From the NCBI GenBank assembly GCA_029990175.1, contig JARKIP010000049.1:9278001-9342000 (forward strand): DNA of 64,000 nucleotides. Reading direction: 5' to 3'. Position 1 is the first letter of the stretch, and the number at the start of each line of letters is the position of its first letter. Below the pieces are notes generated by a model. That model was not told where the DNA came from, did not search any database, and worked only from the letters and a program-made list of their open reading frames with translations. This document shows, in pieces, positions 34,666 through 44,418 of the stretch. This DNA comes from Petunia secreta. Its lineage: Eukaryota > Streptophyta > Magnoliopsida > Solanales > Solanaceae. A program made the translations under genes and the position numbers.

Positions 34666-35300
34666 CTTGTGCTATAAGTAAACTGAGTCGATACACGAGT
34701 AATCCCAATCAGACCCATTGGATGGCAATGAAACGTGTTTTGGGATATTTAAGATATACCCAAGACTTTGCATTGCATTATAACAAGTATCCTGCAGTCA
34801 TTGAAGGATATTGTGATGCCAATTGGATCACCGGCACAACTGATTCTAAGTCCACAAGTGGATATATTTTCGCACTTGGTGGAGGAGCGGTGTCTTGGAA
34901 ATCGTCCAAGCAAACATGTATTGCCCGCTCTACTATGGAAGCTGAATTCATAGCCTTAGATAAAGCCGGTGAAGAAGTTGAATGGCTTCGGAACTTTTTG
35001 GAAGACATTTCGTTCTGGCCTAAGCCGTTGACACCAATTTGTATACATTGTGATAGTCAATCGGCTATAGGAAGAGCGAGGAATGTCATGTATAACGGTA
35101 AGAATCGTCACATACGACGAAGGCATAAAACCGTTGGGGACCTACTCTCTAGGGGAATTATCACCATTGACTACGTGAAGTCAAGGGATAATGTGGCGGA
35201 TCCGCTTACAAAAGGCCTAACTAGAAAGGCGGTTGAGTGTTCATCGAAGGGAATGGGACTATGGCCAAGGACAAGTCATCACGGCGGTAACTCTACCTAG
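34654..35300 (+). pseudogene. Copia RNase H, frame-separated from RT
   Basis: Reading resumes directly at DIACAISKLSRYTSNPNQTH, so the usual segment between the LSQ-type motif and the MNCTRPD-type motif is deleted at about 34653. RNase H follows with acidic residues in GYCDANW, STMEAEF and CDSQSAI and the typical DNVADPLTKGL tail. It has no independent start in the element; Met at 34722 is internal to the domain boundary. Confidence 0.88.
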
Positions 35301-35858
35301 GAGACTGGAGATCCCAAGAACTAGGTTCAAGGAGAATACAAAGTGGTGTATGACGGTCCAACATTGTCAGTTAAATGTTTGGTCTATTCTCAGGATTAGA
35401 CAATGTTCAAGTACCAAGGGTAAAATGCTAGAGGCATTTTTTAATGATTATCTAAGTTTGATATTTTAATTATCAAACAGTGTACATCTATAGGATTATA
35501 CGTTTAGAAATCACCTATGTAAGTGTGAAGTGGAAGCCGCTTCAAGGAGAATTCGGTCTGGCTAGTTCTCTAAGTACTTATGAAACCAGGCGGTGTTCAT
35601 GGCTGAAACAAACACAACAGTGAGAACCAAAAACGGTTAAGGGTTACTTGTGTGACTTACGTTGTCTAGGTATACACCAAAGCTCAACGGTTCAAAGATA
35701 TCAAATCTACCGATTGACCGAGTATATCCGATGTATGTTCACTACGGAAAGTTCAAAGGGAAATCTACTTATCCCGATGCAACTAATTCTTTCTTGCAAA
35801 TCACACAAGTCTGTCATGCATATTTCCAATATAGCCATTCCCCATTCATGTGGGGGAT

Positions 35859-36491
35859 TGTTGGATTTTTTTGGAATGTGAAGAGTGTGAATGGGAAATG
35901 GGTGGAAAGGTGAAAAGGTTCCTTTTAGTAAGGAAATGCACTTTCTCCCATAATGGTAGAGGAAAAGACTTTTGTTGGGTTTAAATAGAGATTCACTTCT
36001 CTTAGCTCTTAAAAGGGTTGAGAAGAAGGGAAGCCTCGCGCCGTCGTCGTTGCTCGCTCGTCTCGGCTTCGGCTTCCGGATTTCGGATTTCGGTCAATTG
36101 ATATGATTGATTGACTTAATTTTTTGGACCAACAAAAACTAGAAAATATTAATTAATTAATAATTTAATCAACCTTTGAACACACACTGAAACACAGAAT
36201 ATACAGAACATCTTACTACATCTCCTCTCTTTTCTACATACTAAGTAAGTCATGTGATTTGCTCCGTTCCTTTGTGTTCGCAGTGTTCTACTGTTTGAAG
36301 TGCCGCTACAGTAGAACTGTTATCCCGTTCCATCCTGGGAGAAATTAACCCGTGAACCTTGGGCAACTATGAGGGGGTTAGATTTCTTAAGGAGACACAA
36401 GTAAATTGTGGGCTCGGGATCGTCCCATACAAAACTGATAATATACTTCTGTTTTCTGTCTTTTCTGATTTATTTGGTTGCAGGAATAACA
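35859..36491 (+). repeat. 3' LTR of the truncated copia element
   Basis: Begins TGTTGGATTTTTTTGG right after the purine tract and ends GGTTGCAGGAATAACA. The right boundary is supported because the next 65 bp (CTTCTTTCACTCACTTTCAC onward) also occur at 41524-41588 without an LTR before them. Contains a GGTTTAAATAGAG TATA-like word. Confidence 0.75.
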
Positions 36492-36616
36492 CTTCTTTCA
36501 CTCACTTTCACAATAACAAAGAGAGCAAATACGTAATGAAAGAGAGGCAGAATGAAACTAAAGGGCGTGGAAAAAAATGCCTGTAAAATCTAAATTTGAA
36601 CTCACTTAAACAAAGG

Positions 36617-36700
36617 AGCATGCATAGCTTTGTGGTAAAGTTAGTTCAAATTTAGCTGAAGGTCTTGGGTTTGAAACTCTGTGATAGTGCATATGTATTG
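36617..36700 (+). repeat. Possible tRNA-derived SINE head
   Basis: ATAGCTTTGTGGTAAAG followed 45 bp later by GGGTTTGAAACTC resembles Pol III A and B boxes of plant SINEs. No target duplication or 3' tail was defined. Confidence 0.35.
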
Positions 36701-36729
36701 TTTTCATTCTTTTGAACCCACTTGGTAAA

Positions 36730-37600
36730 ATTCTTGGGAGTTATGTGATTGAGCAAAGTAACCTAGATGGCGACTAGTAAGTAAGCGGGCGAAAAACACA
36801 AAGAACTGATCCAAAGAGTAGATGGACTGATTGATCAATTTAGATAGAGTTAGGCGATCGAATAAAACAAAGTAAATAGATGCTAGTGAGAAAACGGGCG
36901 ATAAGCACAAACAACTTGATTAATTAATGATGATACGTTCTTAGGCTGTTAATAATGATTTTAACTAGAACCAGTCAAATAAAGCAATAATGATAATTAA
37001 CGGATCAAAGGAAACAATGATAATGATGAAAGCGATAAATAAACAAAGCGGTAAAGCTTATTGATTTATTTGAATTCTCGTGCTCCGGCATGAAGGTGAG
37101 CTTCGTCTCCTCCAAAGCAAAGCCCAAGAAAGATTACAACAACGTAGCAGCACAATGGTACAGAAGAGCAATGGTGATTGAAATAATTTGTGGTAGCTGT
37201 AGAGCGCTTAAAATGCTAAAAAGGGATTTAGTTGTTCAAAAGAACGTAAAAATTACAATGGGGTGAGAGATGTATTTATAGTTGAAGACTCCTAGACCTA
37301 GCAGGACTCCACCTTGCGCACGTTTCTCCATATTAGTTGGTGCACTTGTCCACATTTCAACGACCGCCCTACAAAAGCAGTATTTGGTTGATCGTACTTA
37401 TATGCTCCAACGACTCTCTTCCTTGTCCTCGGAAGACTTGACTTCGGTCGATGTTATTAAACGGGCAGTTACCTTTTGCTGTCGTTAGCTCTACGTGGAC
37501 CTGTTGCTGACCGGTTCCCGAATTTTGCTCTGAGTTTGCCTTGTCAACGGACACGTGTCGCTACGTGTCCAGACGAAATCTGGCCAATACAATGCACTTC
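36730..37600. repeat. LTR-like dispersed repeat, related to 42780-43830
   Basis: The order of motifs GCGGTAAAGCTTATTG, GTATTTATAGTTGAAGA, CTCCACCTTGCGCACGTTTC and AATCTGGCCAATACA parallels 43270-43830 (AAAGCTTATTG, TTATTTATAGGTTGA, ATTCCACTCTGTCACGTTTC, AATCGACCAATACA). Probably LTRs of one family; no coding part is attached. Confidence 0.45.
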
Positions 37601-37884
37601 CTTTTAACAACAATTCTAAGAATCTCAAATTACAGTGAAGGATCTCCACATTCCTTGCCTCATATTCAAAGTAAACTGAATAAGAAATTCAGATGAGTTC
37701 AACCAAAAACTTCCAGTAAGTTGGTGCGCTCAAATTTGCTTGTTGGTAACACCTTAGTTGCATAATCTGAGAATTGTGAGGTCTTTAGCAGTTTATCTCT
37801 AGTCTGATTACACTTTTCCAAGTAAAAGAAAACATATATAAGTAGTTTATCTCTTGTCAAACTCCATTTTCTCATGTTTTGCTC
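37601..37884. repeat. U2 copy 4 upstream flank
   Basis: Paralogous to 9800-10370 upstream of U2 copy 2. No gene seen. Confidence 0.55.
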
Positions 37885-37887
37885 TTA

Positions 37888-38079
37888 GAGCCTGTTTGGG
37901 TAAAGCTTAAAAGTAGCTTCAAAGCACATATGTGCTTTTTGAATGTTTGGTAACTGGAAAAGTGATGTGCTTATAAGCACTTTTATGCTTAAAAGAGAAG
38001 TTAGGTAATTTGTCAAAAGTAGCTTATAAGCAACTCATGGCTTATAAACTACTTATAATAAGCTCACCCAAACAGGCTC
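37888..38079. mobile_element. Tourist-like MITE (192 bp), TTA duplication
   Basis: Ends GAGCCTGTTTGGGTAAGCTT-like and its inverse AGCTCACCCAAACAGGCTC. TTA flanks both sides (37885-37887, 38080-38082). The paralogous empty site is ATGTTAGTAA at 10371-10380, which has a single TTA and confirms both boundaries. Confidence 0.85.
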
Positions 38080-38214
38080 TTAGTAAAAAATAAACAGTGA
38101 TTTACACTGTTTCAATATACTCTGTTGATTGTTGAAGCAGTTAGACTGAAAGTGTTATTCTTTCCCGTTTTATCAATTGTTGTGTGATTTTCCTCTTGGA
38201 AGAATGCTACGCAG

Positions 38215-38265
38215 TTCCCACACTGGATGCGAAAGAAAACTGAATAGAAGGATACTAGTATAAAA
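38215..38265 (+). promoter_or_regulatory. U2 copy 4 promoter: USE and TATA
   Basis: TTCCCACACTG at 38215-38225 and TATAAAA at 38259-38265, spaced as in copy 3. Confidence 0.8.
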
Positions 38266-38290
38266 TAGATGGCCGCGCACATCCAAAGGC

Positions 38291-38487
38291 ATACCTTTCT
38301 CGGCCTTTTGGCTAAGATCAAGTGTAGTATCTGTTCTTATCAGTTTAATATCTGATATGTGAGTCATCGACTCACACGATATTAACTCAATTTTTTAAGG
38401 GGGAAAGTCCATCACAATAGCTTGCTATTAGGTCTTTCAAGTGTCGCCTTGGTGTTGCACTATTGCCTTGGCCTGGCACACCCCACC
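38291..38487 (+). ncRNA. U2: U2 snRNA, copy 4 (best preserved)
   Basis: 197-nt U2. The first stem-loop CTCGGCCTTTTGGCT, branch-point recognition segment GTGTAGTATCTG, Sm-type site AATTTTTTAAGG and 3' end GGCACACCCCACC are all intact. Stem IIa is a perfect GTGAGTC/GACTCAC hairpin. The third stem (AATAGC/GCTATT) pairs. The promoter has an upstream element and a canonical TATA, and a 3' box AGTTTAA is at 38494-38500. Of the four U2 copies here this is the strongest candidate for an expressed gene. Confidence 0.93.
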
Positions 38488-38589
38488 AAGTCTAGTTTAA
38501 AATTTTATTGCTTTTCATTTATTAAGTAAATCGTCACTGAAGCAGGATGCTGAATGTCCAATGCGGGTTTGGGTTTCAAGTGTGTAATA

Positions 38590-38700
38590 GAGAATCCAAT
38601 TCTCGAGCCGAGGGTCTATGGGAAACAACCTCTCTACCTCACACAAGGTAGGGGTAAGGTCTGCGTCCCACTTGTGGATCACATTGTTGTAATGGAGACC
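38590..38700 (+). repeat. TS-like SINE 3' fragment
   Basis: Contains CGAGCCGAGGGTCTATGGGA, CAACCTCTCTACCTCACA and AAGGTAGGGGTAAGGTCTGC, the signature of the 3' half of the Solanaceae TS SINE. A short TTG-type tail follows. The tRNA-like head is missing or unrecognisable. Confidence 0.65.
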
Positions 38701-39840
38701 CAATTGGCAGAGGAGAAAACAAAGCAGTTAGTGGTTGTTTTAATTGCATCTTTTTATGAGGAGCCTTATACCTCGAGCTAAGATTTTGAGAGCCAAGAAT
38801 AGTTGAATAATGATTTTGTCACTGCCCAGAAGAATGATCTGGCCAGTTCTAGTGAAAAGCATGGAGCTTTAGACATTAAGAAATCTGTTTTGTTGTTTTA
38901 AGCTTATAGTAGAAAAAGAAAACAAAGCAGCTGGTTCTTTGAGTTGTCTTTAAAATGGTTCAAAAATTTTGAAGCACATAAAAATCAGTTGATGCGGCCG
39001 AGTTTGGTATTTTATCACTGGAAGATAATGAACTCAAGTTCACAATTTCTCATTTTGCTAAAATGAACATACTTGTTATAAGCGTCTTTGAACTTTTACG
39101 AAGTGTTCGTCTCAATTCTGACTACTTTTGGCATGCAAATAAGTTATACTCCATCTGTATGTGCTTTTCCCATCTGCTTTATCATATCTTACCTGTAGCT
39201 CGCTTTCTATGGCATTGTGTCGATTAAACAACTCCATAGGTTGCATTCTTGGGCATTACTCCCACAATTCCACTTGCAATGGTGGCTGATATGGTGATTG
39301 GTTGTTCTTTTTCTCTCTACATTCTTGGCTCAGCAAAAGTCAGAATGTATTCACGCGGGCAACAAAGTCTCAGTTGTAGCTCTAAATTTGCAACATGTAC
39401 CACTACATAAGTACACGATCATGTTAATCAGAAGCTGGTCATCGCTTCTTCTTTGCAAATAATTGCAGGTTCTACATTTGCTGACCATATTTAGACTTAA
39501 GTGGTGAATTCCCTTAACTCCATGCAAAGATTTTTCACAGGGTTCACTTAGCTCAATGCAAGATCCGACATCTTTTTGGGGTGTTTCCCCTCTTCATTCG
39601 AGTAGCTTTTGATGGAAGGGGTAGTTGACTGTGCAGTTTGCATTGATACATGACTTTGGCACAGGGAAAGAGGGGTGAAAGAGACTGCAACCATGATCCA
39701 CATAAGATTAGTCATTGTTATCCTTTAGTTTATAGCTGCTGATCCCCAGAGATGTAATTACTTTCCAACTGTTTTTCCCGTTTCTATATAATTTCTCAAA
39801 GTTGTCATTTTATCCATGAAATGGGGAGTGACTACTTAAC
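38701..39840. other. Intergenic DNA, nothing identified
   Basis: AT-rich, with no open frame above 60 codons beyond the end of the SINE area, no snRNA promoter element and no clear inverted repeat. Confidence 0.5.
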
Positions 39841-39851
39841 ATGGCTGTGTC

Positions 39852-40139
39852 ATGGTTGTGTGTAATGAGAGCATCGAGCACCTATTCTTTAGCTGTGGTG
39901 TTTCTGCTTCTATCTGGGGAAAGCTATCGACTGTATTCTGCTGGCAGGAAGAGCTTAACTGGGCAATCAAATATGCTTGTAGCAGGAAAGCTGTTGATAT
40001 GATTTTCAGGATGGTGCTTGCAGGGAGTGTTTACCATATAAGGCAAGCAAGGAATCAGAAGCTTTATCAAAAGAACTACAACACCGATGACATCATTAGA
40101 GTGATAGTGAAGAGTGATAGTGCTCGGGTTTTGTTTTGA
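39852..40139 (+). pseudogene. LINE-type RT C-terminal zinc-binding remnant
   Basis: The frame encodes ESIEHLFFSCGVSASIWGKL and FRMVLAGSVYHIRQARNQKL, the pattern (C..H LFF C...W) of the zf-RVT domain at the C-terminus of plant non-LTR reverse transcriptases. Upstream RT is absent, so this is a 5'-truncated LINE, as usual for such insertions. It lies 450 bp beyond the U5 gene's 3' end, opposite in strand. Confidence 0.7.
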
Positions 40140-40593
40140 GTTGTAAATGATATCTGGTAATTAATGAAATCAGTGTTGGTATCATTTATTTTATTTGCAG
40201 TGTGCCCTATCGACATCAAACGAGAGGCCTTTACCTAAGTTAAATTTCACCCTATCCATGAACAAGAAATTGAATTGATTTATCATCACTGCATTTTGTC
40301 GAAAAAATCATGAAATTCAGTCTCAGACATGACAAATGGAAAGAAAACTGCAAATGCACTCACAATGAATGGACAGAACAAGGAAGGCAAAGTGATTCCA
40401 ACCTCGGCCTCAAATGTACAACGGCTAACAAGTATAGTAAAGCTACAGTCTACAGAGGTATAAATAACATAATATTCAACAAACTTCAGTGTGAGCTCCA
40501 GATGACTCTAATTGTCCAGATTATATTCAAAGCTACACAGCGCTTATAAATACTGCTACAAGTACAAACACATTCAAAATTGAACTAAAATTG

Positions 40594-40715
40594 TAGGGGG
40601 ACCTCAATGAAGAAAACCCCTCCAAAAATAAGCGTATGCCACTAAATGCAGCGCGCACACGATATTCTTTAGTAAAAGGCGAAAGAATAGTTCGCTTTGT
40701 GCTCACTGCGTGGCT
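40594..40715 (-). ncRNA. U5: U5 snRNA
   Basis: Minus-strand U5 small nuclear RNA, which aligns exons in the spliceosome through its invariant loop 1. The loop CGCCTTTTACTAAAG is present, with flanking stem arms CTATTCTTT and AAAGAATATC. The 5' arm AGCCACGCAGTGAGCAC pairs broadly with GTGTGCGCGCTGCATTTAGTGGC. The Sm site TTATTTTTGGAG and a 3' hairpin AGGGG...CCCCC follow. A textbook 3' box, CA-N5-AGTTCAA, lies at 40593-40580. The 5' end is placed from the TATA distance and may be off by a few bases. Confidence 0.88.
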
Positions 40716-40744
40716 GCGCGAGCTTTACTAAACTACCTTGCTGT

Positions 40745-40796
40745 CCTTTTATCTGAGAAAATATATGGGCTAGCATTTTCCTTTCCGGTGTGGGAC
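40745..40796 (-). promoter_or_regulatory. U5 promoter: USE and TATA
   Basis: GTCCCACACCG at 40796-40786 on the minus strand matches RTCCCACATCG at ten of eleven positions. AGATAAAAG at 40753-40745 serves as TATA. The distance of about 33 bp is Pol II type. Confidence 0.82.
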
Positions 40797-40804
40797 CAAG
40801 TCTT

Positions 40805-41042
40805 ATCTCCTTTTGTTGAACTTTATCAAGTACTATCTTCTTCATGGACATTTTTTAATTCGCTTTAGATTCACTAATGCCTTTCAGTACTTGTTGATAG
40901 TGAAGTAATATATGCCAAAAAGTTGTTCTATCTCCTTTTGTTGAACTTTATCAAGTACATTTTTTTAATTCATTTTAGATTCACTAATGCCTTTCAGTAC
41001 TTGCTGATTGTGAAGTAATACATACCAAAAAGTTGTTCTACC
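40805..41042. repeat. Tandem duplication upstream of U5
   Basis: Two copies (about 125 and 110 bp) of a segment running from TCTCCTTTTGTTGAACTTTA to ACCAAAAAGTTGTTCTA. The copy nearer U5 has about 15 extra bases. Confidence 0.8.
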
Positions 41043-41171
41043 TCCTTCATTATTTGGTTCATTTAAGATTTGATTTCTTTAAGAAGATTGTGAGGAAAAA
41101 CAGACTCACTAGGACTAAATATGACTTAGAACTTAAAGCTACTTGTGCAGAATACATTGGTTTAAGAATTG

Positions 41172-41333
41172 GGTAAGGGCCGCGCGAACGCAGGCCCCCT
41201 CTACCACAAATTATGACGTAGGTTCGACCACTTGGGCCGACCTTAGGCAGGCACCTCTCCAAAGTGCAATGGAGGTCACCAACCTAGGCCATAGGTCTTC
41301 TTGATCGCCTATTGACCCCGTCCAGGTAAGTAT
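41172..41333 (-). ncRNA. U1: U1 snRNA, copy 3
   Basis: 162-nt U1 on the minus strand, same orientation as U5. The 5' end ATACTTACCTG, the Sm site ATAATTTGTGG and the terminal stem-loop GGGGGCCTGCGTTCGCGCGG are intact. The first stem reads ATAGG/CCTAT instead of ATGGG/CCCAT in copy 2: a paired G-C to A-T change that keeps pairing. The promoter is slightly weaker than in copies 1 and 2. It may be functional. Confidence 0.9.
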
Positions 41334-41357
41334 GTTTCATGTTGCTCCTAGCCATGC

Positions 41358-41408
41358 TTCTATACCCCTCCAGCTCCATGTTTTTCTTTGTGCCAGCCGA
41401 TGAGGGAC
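41358..41408 (-). promoter_or_regulatory. U1 copy 3 promoter: USE and TATA
   Basis: GTCCCTCATCG at 41408-41398 (one mismatch to GTCCCACATCG) and TATAGAA at 41364-41358, with the standard spacing. Confidence 0.8.
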
Positions 41409-41523
41409 ATCTGACTGTTTATTGTACAAATTTAAGATGCTTGATTGCTTATCCCCAAATAATTTAAGATATACATATAATTGAGAAGCAACTTCAATCT
41501 TAAAAACCATTGTTTTACTGTAC

Positions 41524-41588
41524 TTCTTTCACTCACTTTCACAATAACAAAGAGAGCAAATACGTAATGAAAGAGAGGCAGAATGAAA
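41524..41588. repeat. 65-bp segment also present at 36492-36556
   Basis: CTTCTTTCACTCACTTTCAC through AGAGAGGCAGAATGAAAC is practically identical to the host DNA right after the copia 3' LTR. Homology continues loosely to ACTAAAGGGTGTTGG. It represents a paralogous copy of the copia insertion flank. Confidence 0.8.
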
Positions 41589-41640
41589 CTGGATGGAGAA
41601 ACTAAAGGGTGTTGGAAAAAAAATGTTTTGTAGTAGTCGA

Positions 41641-41692
41641 CACACACACACACACAAAAAAAGAAAAAAAAAAGAAAAAAAAAAGAGAGAAT
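41641..41692. repeat. (CA)n and A/G-rich microsatellite
   Basis: Seven to eight CA units followed by AAAAAAAGAAAAAAAAAAG-type runs. Simple low-complexity sequence. Confidence 0.9.
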
Positions 41693-42264
41693 GTGAGTAT
41701 AATAGATGCTATTTTAAGGAGCTGAAATTAACAAAGTAACCAAATTCTGGACGGAAACAGCTATCAGAAAATTGGACCTATTAATTTGAGTTATAATGTA
41801 ATACACGATATATCTTGTACTATGAGATTATTATTTTGATTACCACTCACACAAATTATGTACATTGTCAGTTTTTGACAATTTAAACAAGAATTCCATT
41901 AGTAAATAAGTGGCACAAAATTTTGGTAAACAAAAGATTTTTCATCTACATAAATGGACTCAATGCAGATTGTAGCTTCTCATTATCTGCTTGAAATATT
42001 TCTAAGCTTATAATCTGAACTATTCACCACGTGCCCCTACAATTCTAGTTAGCACTATTTTTTTAACTTTTTGTTGTTTAAGGTGAATAGTTCTGATTTT
42101 AATTTTAGGAATATTTTAAGCAGAATACGTGGTTATACCAAAAAGAAGTTTGAAATAGAAGCATCTGAGACAATTTTTTTTAAGCCAAAAAATAGTCTCA
42201 AAACCTGTTAAAGAACTCGTAGTTCCTAGTTTTTAAAACCTGTTAAACTATTTTTCTTGAACTC

Positions 42265-42640
42265 GTAAGCATCAAACCCAAATTCTCCACCTTCTAACAT
42301 TGCTCCATCTTGCTCCTGCATCAAACAAATAAAACCTTTATTACAAATGTATAATAATGAATCAAGGTACGATTATGTAATGCAGTTTTTGACCGCAATT
42401 AAGGTTCCACTTTATTTTTCAGTTTTTTGCTAACGAACTGAGGTTAAAATGGCCTGGATCTTTGCAAAAAAGTAATGGAGACTAGAGTATCCAAAATTTG
42501 CTCGTATAAGAACAAGGGGACAAAAAAGGTGAATATAAAAATAGAATTATTCAACTGAAATACCTCAATGTTTAGATGCATTAGGTGCGGATGTTGATCG
42601 GTTTGTACTCAATTCCTATGGGGTGTCGATATTTACCAGA
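42265..42640 (-). pseudogene. Duplicated 3' end of the type-B response regulator gene
   Basis: Minus-strand reading from 42315 gives TTTGATGCAG acceptor then EQDGAMLEGGEFGFDAY, the last exon of the gene at 48231-53226 with one substitution. The final codons (SFGSGL) are replaced by EFKKNSL and the homology stops at about 42265. On the other side about 320 bp of the adjacent intron also match 48307-48650. No other exon is present, so this is a non-functional fragment copied with its intron flank and therefore at the DNA level, not from mRNA. Confidence 0.85.
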
Positions 42641-42779
42641 CTACCAGCAACATTTGTATTTAAGAAACATTGGCCAAATACAATTATCACTTAAGGATAT
42701 GTATTTCCTAAAAATATATCAGGTTTTACAATTAAATTTATATTTAGTTGAGTCTAAGGCGACCGTTTTATATCTCAAT

Positions 42780-43900
42780 CCGATCGATTGATTCGTTTTC
42801 TAGCGACTGAATTCGAAGACAGTACGAATATCGATTTCAAAGATGCAGATACGATGCCAAGTACAAACAAATGGTTCGAAGGCAAGCATGAATAGATAAA
42901 ATCGATGCAGATGACTAGTTAGTAATTTACGATGAGATGATTCCGCTCAAGTTTCTTGTTGAAGACAAATTACGAGCTCAATTCCGTTTAAAGCCAAATG
43001 CCCAGTTTTAATCAAATACGATGACAATGATGGAGACGATGACGGATGAATGTAATATAGATGTACTCGATTAGATAATGTGATCGTAAAGCGATATCAA
43101 TAATTCATTCGATGTAATTCACACTAACGAGTAAGTTTATCTTATGCGATCAAAATAACGGCAACAAGTTGACAAGATCGAACGCAATAAATCAAAATAA
43201 CGGACAATGTAAGTAGCAAGTAGGAAACAAGACAAGTAAAGATTAAACGAGCAAATGGTAAATAAATAATTAAAGCGATAAAAGCTTATTGTATTGAAGA
43301 ATCGGAGGATGGTGCTTCAATGAAAGAGATGAATCTTCTTCCACGTTTGAACCAAGCCACGACTGAGTTTAATACAAAGGTTGCTTTGATAATGACAGTA
43401 AAGTATGGTGTGATGAGAGAGCAAAATGAAGAGATTTGTATAGCTTTAAAACTAAGAGTAATGTTGTTCAGATGAACGTGTCTCCAAATGAGAGCGTAAG
43501 GTCTTATTTATAGGTTGAAATGATTGAGAATTCCCAACCCTAGAAGAATTCCACTCTGTCACGTTTCTCTTCCAACAGTTGCACATCTTCATCCATTTCC
43601 ACTAAATCTGTTCCGATATTCTTGGGATGAGGATCAGCTGAGTTATCCATTACGACGTTGTCCTCGAAACTATCCGATCACAACATCGCACAATCGATCG
43701 CAGTCAAAACGAAGCTGCTTCTTTCCGATCACAACGTCTCCGAAATCGATCAATGCCTTGTTATGTAACCAAATCCGTTTCTCTTGTGATCGAACAGAAA
43801 TCGACCAATACAGGATATATAATAGGTCACATATAACTCATTTATTCTTTCCGGCCTTAGCACTTTGCTGTAGCAATTAATGACAACAGATGCAATCGCA
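42780..43900. repeat. LTR-like dispersed repeat, related to 36730-37600
   Basis: Rich in CGAT words, with AAAGCTTATTG, TATTTATAGGTTGA, a CACGTTTCTC word and AATCGACCAATACA in the same order as the repeat near 37 kb. The plus-strand ORF at 43524-43880 has no recognisable domain and lies inside the repeat. Confidence 0.45.
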
Positions 43901-44418
43901 CTATGTTCTGAGACATTGTTATTTCAGGTTGTAAATTTTTGTTCTACCAACACTTTTTTTTTCCTCCGGCTCCTACATGATGTTCAAAAGATTCTTAATA
44001 CATTTACCAATTGATAATCAAGTAATAGAATAGTTTTGAAATTATAGGTATTACCAAAAAATATAGCGTTTGTTTACATTGGTCAAGACTAAGTGAGACT
44101 TCACCATACCACTAAAAGGATTCCTACTAGCTGAGGAGAACCACATTAGCACAGGAGGCATTCCCACTCCCTTATAAGGGTCATTCACACAACCAGTGCC
44201 TGTTTTCTACTACTACTTTTTTCTAACAAGCACCATTGAAAATTCTCCCATTTGCCATTCATTTTAGTTGTTGAAGCAGGACTGGTTGGTTGAAGCATGA
44301 TTGTTTGGTTGAAGGACCGGTTGGTTGAAGCATGATTGTTTGGTTGAACAGGACCATTATAAATGGCTTCATCCCACTCACTCGCGTATCTATTCCACTT
44401 GCAAAGATTTTAGTTAAA

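Larger units (their letters stand above)
31782..36491 (+). mobile_element. Ty1-copia element, 5'-truncated, with 3' LTR
   Basis: Coding sequence starts abruptly inside gag at about 31782, joined to the duplicated U1 block; there is no 5' LTR or primer site. Gag, protease, integrase, RT and RNase H follow in copia order, then untranslated sequence, a purine tract TGTGGGGGAT and a 3' LTR (35859-36491). Three lesions are visible: a frame change between gag and protease near 32290, a 60-bp insertion in gag, and a deletion between RT and RNase H near 34653. Confidence 0.88.

Noticed and set aside
43524..43880. 118-codon plus-strand ORF
   Set aside because: No domain recognised and it lies in an LTR-like repeat that is also present without this frame near 37 kb.
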